The notes beneath the pieces are model-generated. The model was not told the origin of the DNA. It did not search any database and saw only the letters and a list, made by a program, of their open reading frames with translations. DNA of 64,000 nt. Origin: JAJPKK01 sp963781195. GTDB taxonomy: Bacteria; Pseudomonadota; Alphaproteobacteria; Rhizobiales; Xanthobacteraceae. A program made the translations under genes and the position numbers. Positions within the stretch are counted from its first letter, which is position 1. Each line of letters starts with the position of its first letter. The stretch covers positions 248,001 through 312,000 of the forward strand of contig CAWAEZ010000004.1 in NCBI GenBank assembly GCA_963781195.1, read 5' to 3'. Below are positions 61,794-64,000 of this stretch, one piece after another.

Positions 61794-63353
61794 ATGAGTG
61801 GGTCGCGTCGGGAATTCTTGCGCCGGGTCGGCGCCATCGGCGGCTATCGCGCGACGTATCTCACCATGCAGGCGATGGGCCTTTTGGGCACGGCCGCTGC
61901 GGCGGAGCCGCTGACCCTGCAGAAGGGCGAGGCACACGGCACCAAGGTCGTCATTCTCGGCGCCGGGGTCGCGGGGCTGTCCGCCGCCTATGAGCTCGGC
62001 AAGGCCGGCTATGATTGCACGGTGCTCGAGGCCCGCGACCGCGTCGGCGGCCGCAACTGGAGCATCCGGCGCGGCACCCGGCTCGACATGAATGACGGCA
62101 CCCGGCAGCTCTGCGAGTTCGATCCGGAGATGTACTGGAATGCCGGCCCGGCGCGCATTCCGAGCGCCCACCAGACCGTGCTCGGCTATTGCAGGGAGTT
62201 CGGCGTCGCGCTCGAGGTCGAGGTCAACACCAGCCGCGGGGCACGGCTGTACAATCCGGTCGCCAACGGCGGCAAGCCGATCGAGATGCGCCAGGCCCAC
62301 AACGACGTGCGGGGCGAGGTCTCCGAACTGCTCGGCAAGGCGATCCATCGCGGCGCGCTCGACCAGGAGCTCACCGCCGAGGACAAGGACCGCATGCTCG
62401 CGTTCCTGCGGACCTACGGCGACCTGTCGCCCGACCTCGTCTACGAGGGCTCCTCCCGATCGGGCTACAAGAGCCTGCCGGCCGCGGGCGACGAGGCCGG
62501 CACGCCACGCGATCCGCTGGCGCTCGGCACCCTCCTCGACATCGACCTGTGGAACGCGGTGATGTTCGAGGAAGGCTTCGACTTCCAGGCCACCATGTTC
62601 CAGCCGGTCGGCGGCATGGATCGTATCCCGGCTGCGTTCGCAAAGAAGCTCGGCCCGGTGGTGCGGCTGATGAGCGAGGTCACCGCCATCAAGCGCCGCA
62701 ACGATGGCGTCGTCGTCAGCTACCTCGACCGGCGCGCAGGGCGGCGCAACGCGATCGAGGCGGCCTATTGCATCGTGACGATCCCGCTGAAGGTTCTCGA
62801 ACCGATCGAAAGCGATTTCTCCTCCACCTGCAGCGCCGCCATCCGCAGCATCGAGTACGGCAACGCCATCAAGATCGCCTGGCAGTCGCGCCGCTTCTGG
62901 GAAATGGAAGACCAGATTTACGGCGGGATTTCCTGGGTGAAAGGTCCGACTGCGCTGGTGTGGTATCCGAGCGACCGGCTGTTCTCGCAGAAGGGCATTC
63001 TGCTCGGTGGCTATGTGGGGCGCGGCCGGGTCGAGGACCTCGCCGCCAAGCCGCTGCGCGAGCAGTTCGAGTTGAGCCGCGCCGCGATCGAAGGCCTGCA
63101 CCCGGGCCGCGGCCATGAGCTCGAAAAGCCGATGGCCATCGCGTGGTCGAAAGTTCCCTACACCCTCGGCATCGCCGCGCGCTACCAGACGGACCACGAC
63201 TCCAACTATGCGCTGCTGAGCGCGCCGGACGGTCCGTTCTATTTCGCCGGCGAGCATCTGAGCCATGTCGGCGCCTGGCAGGAGGGCGCCATGCTGTCGG
63301 CCCGGCGCGCCATCAACATGTTGGACAGGCATCGCCGCACCCAGCACGCATGA
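61794..63353 (+). CDS. Flavin monoamine oxidase-like FAD oxidoreductase, Tat-exported
   Basis: The 519-residue protein has a Tat leader (SRREFLRRVGAIGGY), the FAD motif VVILGAGVAGLSAAYELGKAGYDCTVLEARDRVGGRNWS, and a closing FYFAGEHLSHVGAWQEGAMLSARRAINML, all typical of the flavin amine oxidase family. Members oxidise amines or amino acids; some desaturate other substrates. The ATG at 61794 has AGAGG just upstream; ATG 61782 is an alternative, and a longer frame from 61617 runs through the minisatellite. It is divergent from the GMC operon. The substrate is unknown. Confidence 0.88.
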   Translation: MSGSRREFLRRVGAIGGYRATYLTMQAMGLLGTAAAAEPLTLQKGEAHGTKVVILGAGVAGLSAAYELGKAGYDCTVLEARDRVGGRNWSIRRGTRLDMNDGTRQLCEFDPEMYWNAGPARIPSAHQTVLGYCREFGVALEVEVNTSRGARLYNPVANGGKPIEMRQAHNDVRGEVSELLGKAIHRGALDQELTAEDKDRMLAFLRTYGDLSPDLVYEGSSRSGYKSLPAAGDEAGTPRDPLALGTLLDIDLWNAVMFEEGFDFQATMFQPVGGMDRIPAAFAKKLGPVVRLMSEVTAIKRRNDGVVVSYLDRRAGRRNAIEAAYCIVTIPLKVLEPIESDFSSTCSAAIRSIEYGNAIKIAWQSRRFWEMEDQIYGGISWVKGPTALVWYPSDRLFSQKGILLGGYVGRGRVEDLAAKPLREQFELSRAAIEGLHPGRGHELEKPMAIAWSKVPYTLGIAARYQTDHDSNYALLSAPDGPFYFAGEHLSHVGAWQEGAMLSARRAINMLDRHRRTQHA

Positions 63354-63542
63354 GCCCCCGCCGCGGCGGCCGGTTCGCGGCCCTGTCGCGGCCGGGCGCG
63401 AAACCGGCGCCGCGTGGCGTCGGCGCACGGGAAGACCTAGGGTATGGGGAACCCGCGTGGCCTTCGCCTCATTAAATTTTGCGATCGTTGTCGGCATGCT
63501 GCCGGGCCGTTCGTCCTCGACTATGGTCATGGGAGCCCCGAG

Positions 63543-63917
63543 ATGCTTTACGCCCTGCTTTGCTATCACTCCGAAGACGTCGTCTTCTCCTGGAGCAAAG
63601 AGGAAGACGACGCGGTCATGGCGAAGCTCGCGGTGGTTCAGGAGCGCCTGACCAAGGCCGGCAAGCTCGGGCCGGTGGCGCGGCTGATGCCGACGACGGC
63701 GGCGACCACGCTGCGCACCGACCGTGACCCTCCGGCCGTCATCGATGGCCCGTTCGCCGAGACCAAGGAGCAGCTGCTCGGCTTCTTCATCATCGATTGC
63801 GTCTCGCTCGAGGAAGCGATCGAAATCGCCCGCGAGCTCGGCGAGCACAACCCGGGCGGCACTTACGAGATCAGGCCGATCAGAGCCTTCTGGCCCGCCG
63901 GCCGGGGAAGCACGTGA
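63543..63917 (+). CDS. YCII-related protein, partner of an ECF sigma factor
   Basis: The 124-residue alpha/beta-barrel (DGPF-type) protein begins MLYALLCYHSEDVVFSWSKEEDDAVMAKLAVVQERLTKAGKLGPVARLMPT and contains VIDGPFAETKEQLLGFFIIDC and a LGEHNPGGTYEIRPIRAFW end, all family hallmarks. Such genes nearly always precede a SigI/DUF6596-type sigma factor, and here the stop overlaps the next start (GTGA). The role is probably modulatory. It is not known to be enzymatic in this context. Confidence 0.92.
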   Translation: MLYALLCYHSEDVVFSWSKEEDDAVMAKLAVVQERLTKAGKLGPVARLMPTTAATTLRTDRDPPAVIDGPFAETKEQLLGFFIIDCVSLEEAIEIARELGEHNPGGTYEIRPIRAFWPAGRGST

Positions 63918-64000
63918 CCGATCTCGATTGGTTCGAGGCGGCGCTCGCGGCAGCGCGGCCGCGGGCGGTGGCCGCGCTGCTGCGCTATTTCCACGACCTC
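63914..64000 (+). CDS. ECF-type RNA polymerase sigma factor, N-terminal start (partial)
   Basis: A GTG at 63914 overlaps the YCII stop. The visible 29 codons (VTDLDWFEAALAAARPRAVA then ALLRYFHDL) match the opening helix of the SigI/DUF6596 sigma family that pairs with YCII proteins. The gene runs off the window end. Confidence 0.75.
   Translation, partial: MTDLDWFEAALAAARPRAVAALLRYFHDL

Overview
The window is a high-GC chromosomal segment from an alphaproteobacterium, most likely of the Hyphomicrobiales (Xanthobacteraceae/Nitrobacteraceae-like). This rests on codon use, many short palindromic interspersed repeats, NitT/TauT-type and urea-type ABC transporters, LigD-type end joining and several PQQ- and molybdenum-dependent oxidoreductases. 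No rRNA, tRNA, CRISPR array, phage or intact insertion sequence was recognised.

Layout. 0-6.3 kb: end of an amidohydrolase, a YciE-type ferritin-like protein, the DNA ligase LigD, uracil phosphoribosyltransferase and a secreted PQQ-type sugar dehydrogenase. 6.4-10.5 kb: a molybdenum-linked island with two diverged YqeB/EF2563-like paralogues, a NifO/ArsC-like protein and a ModA-like binding protein. Three 28-bp sequences resembling the ModE operator lie in its promoter regions, and a graveyard of truncated gene pieces lies between the two paralogues. 10.6-13.2 kb: a GMC oxidoreductase plus its small Tat-exported subunit, both broken by single-base insertions. 13.3-21 kb: a two-subunit molybdenum hydroxylase (Fe-S and Moco subunits, no FAD subunit) followed by a NitT/TauT-type ABC cluster with two ATPases, two permeases and a THI5-like binding protein; the permeases and binding protein are also frameshifted. 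21.3-29.7 kb: an NmrA-like protein, then a minus-strand operon hyuA-hyuB-binding protein-permease-amidase with no ATPase gene. 29.8-37.7 kb: a double-CDGSH protein, fmdB, fmdA and urtABCDE, a system for taking up urea or short-chain amides and hydrolysing formamide/acetamide. 38.2-42.6 kb: an unusual sensor fusing an NCS1-type transporter, a Cys-rich module, a histidine kinase and a receiver, followed by a LuxR-type regulator, divergent from urtA across a 445-bp region holding a perfect 20-bp palindrome. 42.6-51 kb: small envelope proteins, a DpgC-like cofactor-free dioxygenase homologue, NDH-2 and a PreP-type protease. 51.5-56.5 kb: a cytochrome c, a PQQ alcohol dehydrogenase with a lanthanide-type Asp-Tyr-Asp signature, a partner periplasmic protein, a secreted pentapeptide protein and a histidine phosphatase. 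56.7-64 kb: a small unknown protein, two tandem GMC oxidoreductases (one with an in-frame stop, one with a short out-of-frame stretch), their small Tat subunit, a divergent amine oxidase-like flavoprotein behind a 17-bp minisatellite, and a YCII protein overlapping an ECF-type sigma factor that runs off the window.

The main themes are nitrogen scavenging (urea, amides, hydantoins, probably N-heterocycles), molybdenum homeostasis feeding a molybdenum hydroxylase, and periplasmic oxidation by PQQ, GMC and Mo enzymes. Fourteen apparent +1 frameshifts are confined to two patches (10.9-12.65 and 17.98-19.95 kb), which looks more like local sequence error than independent gene decay.
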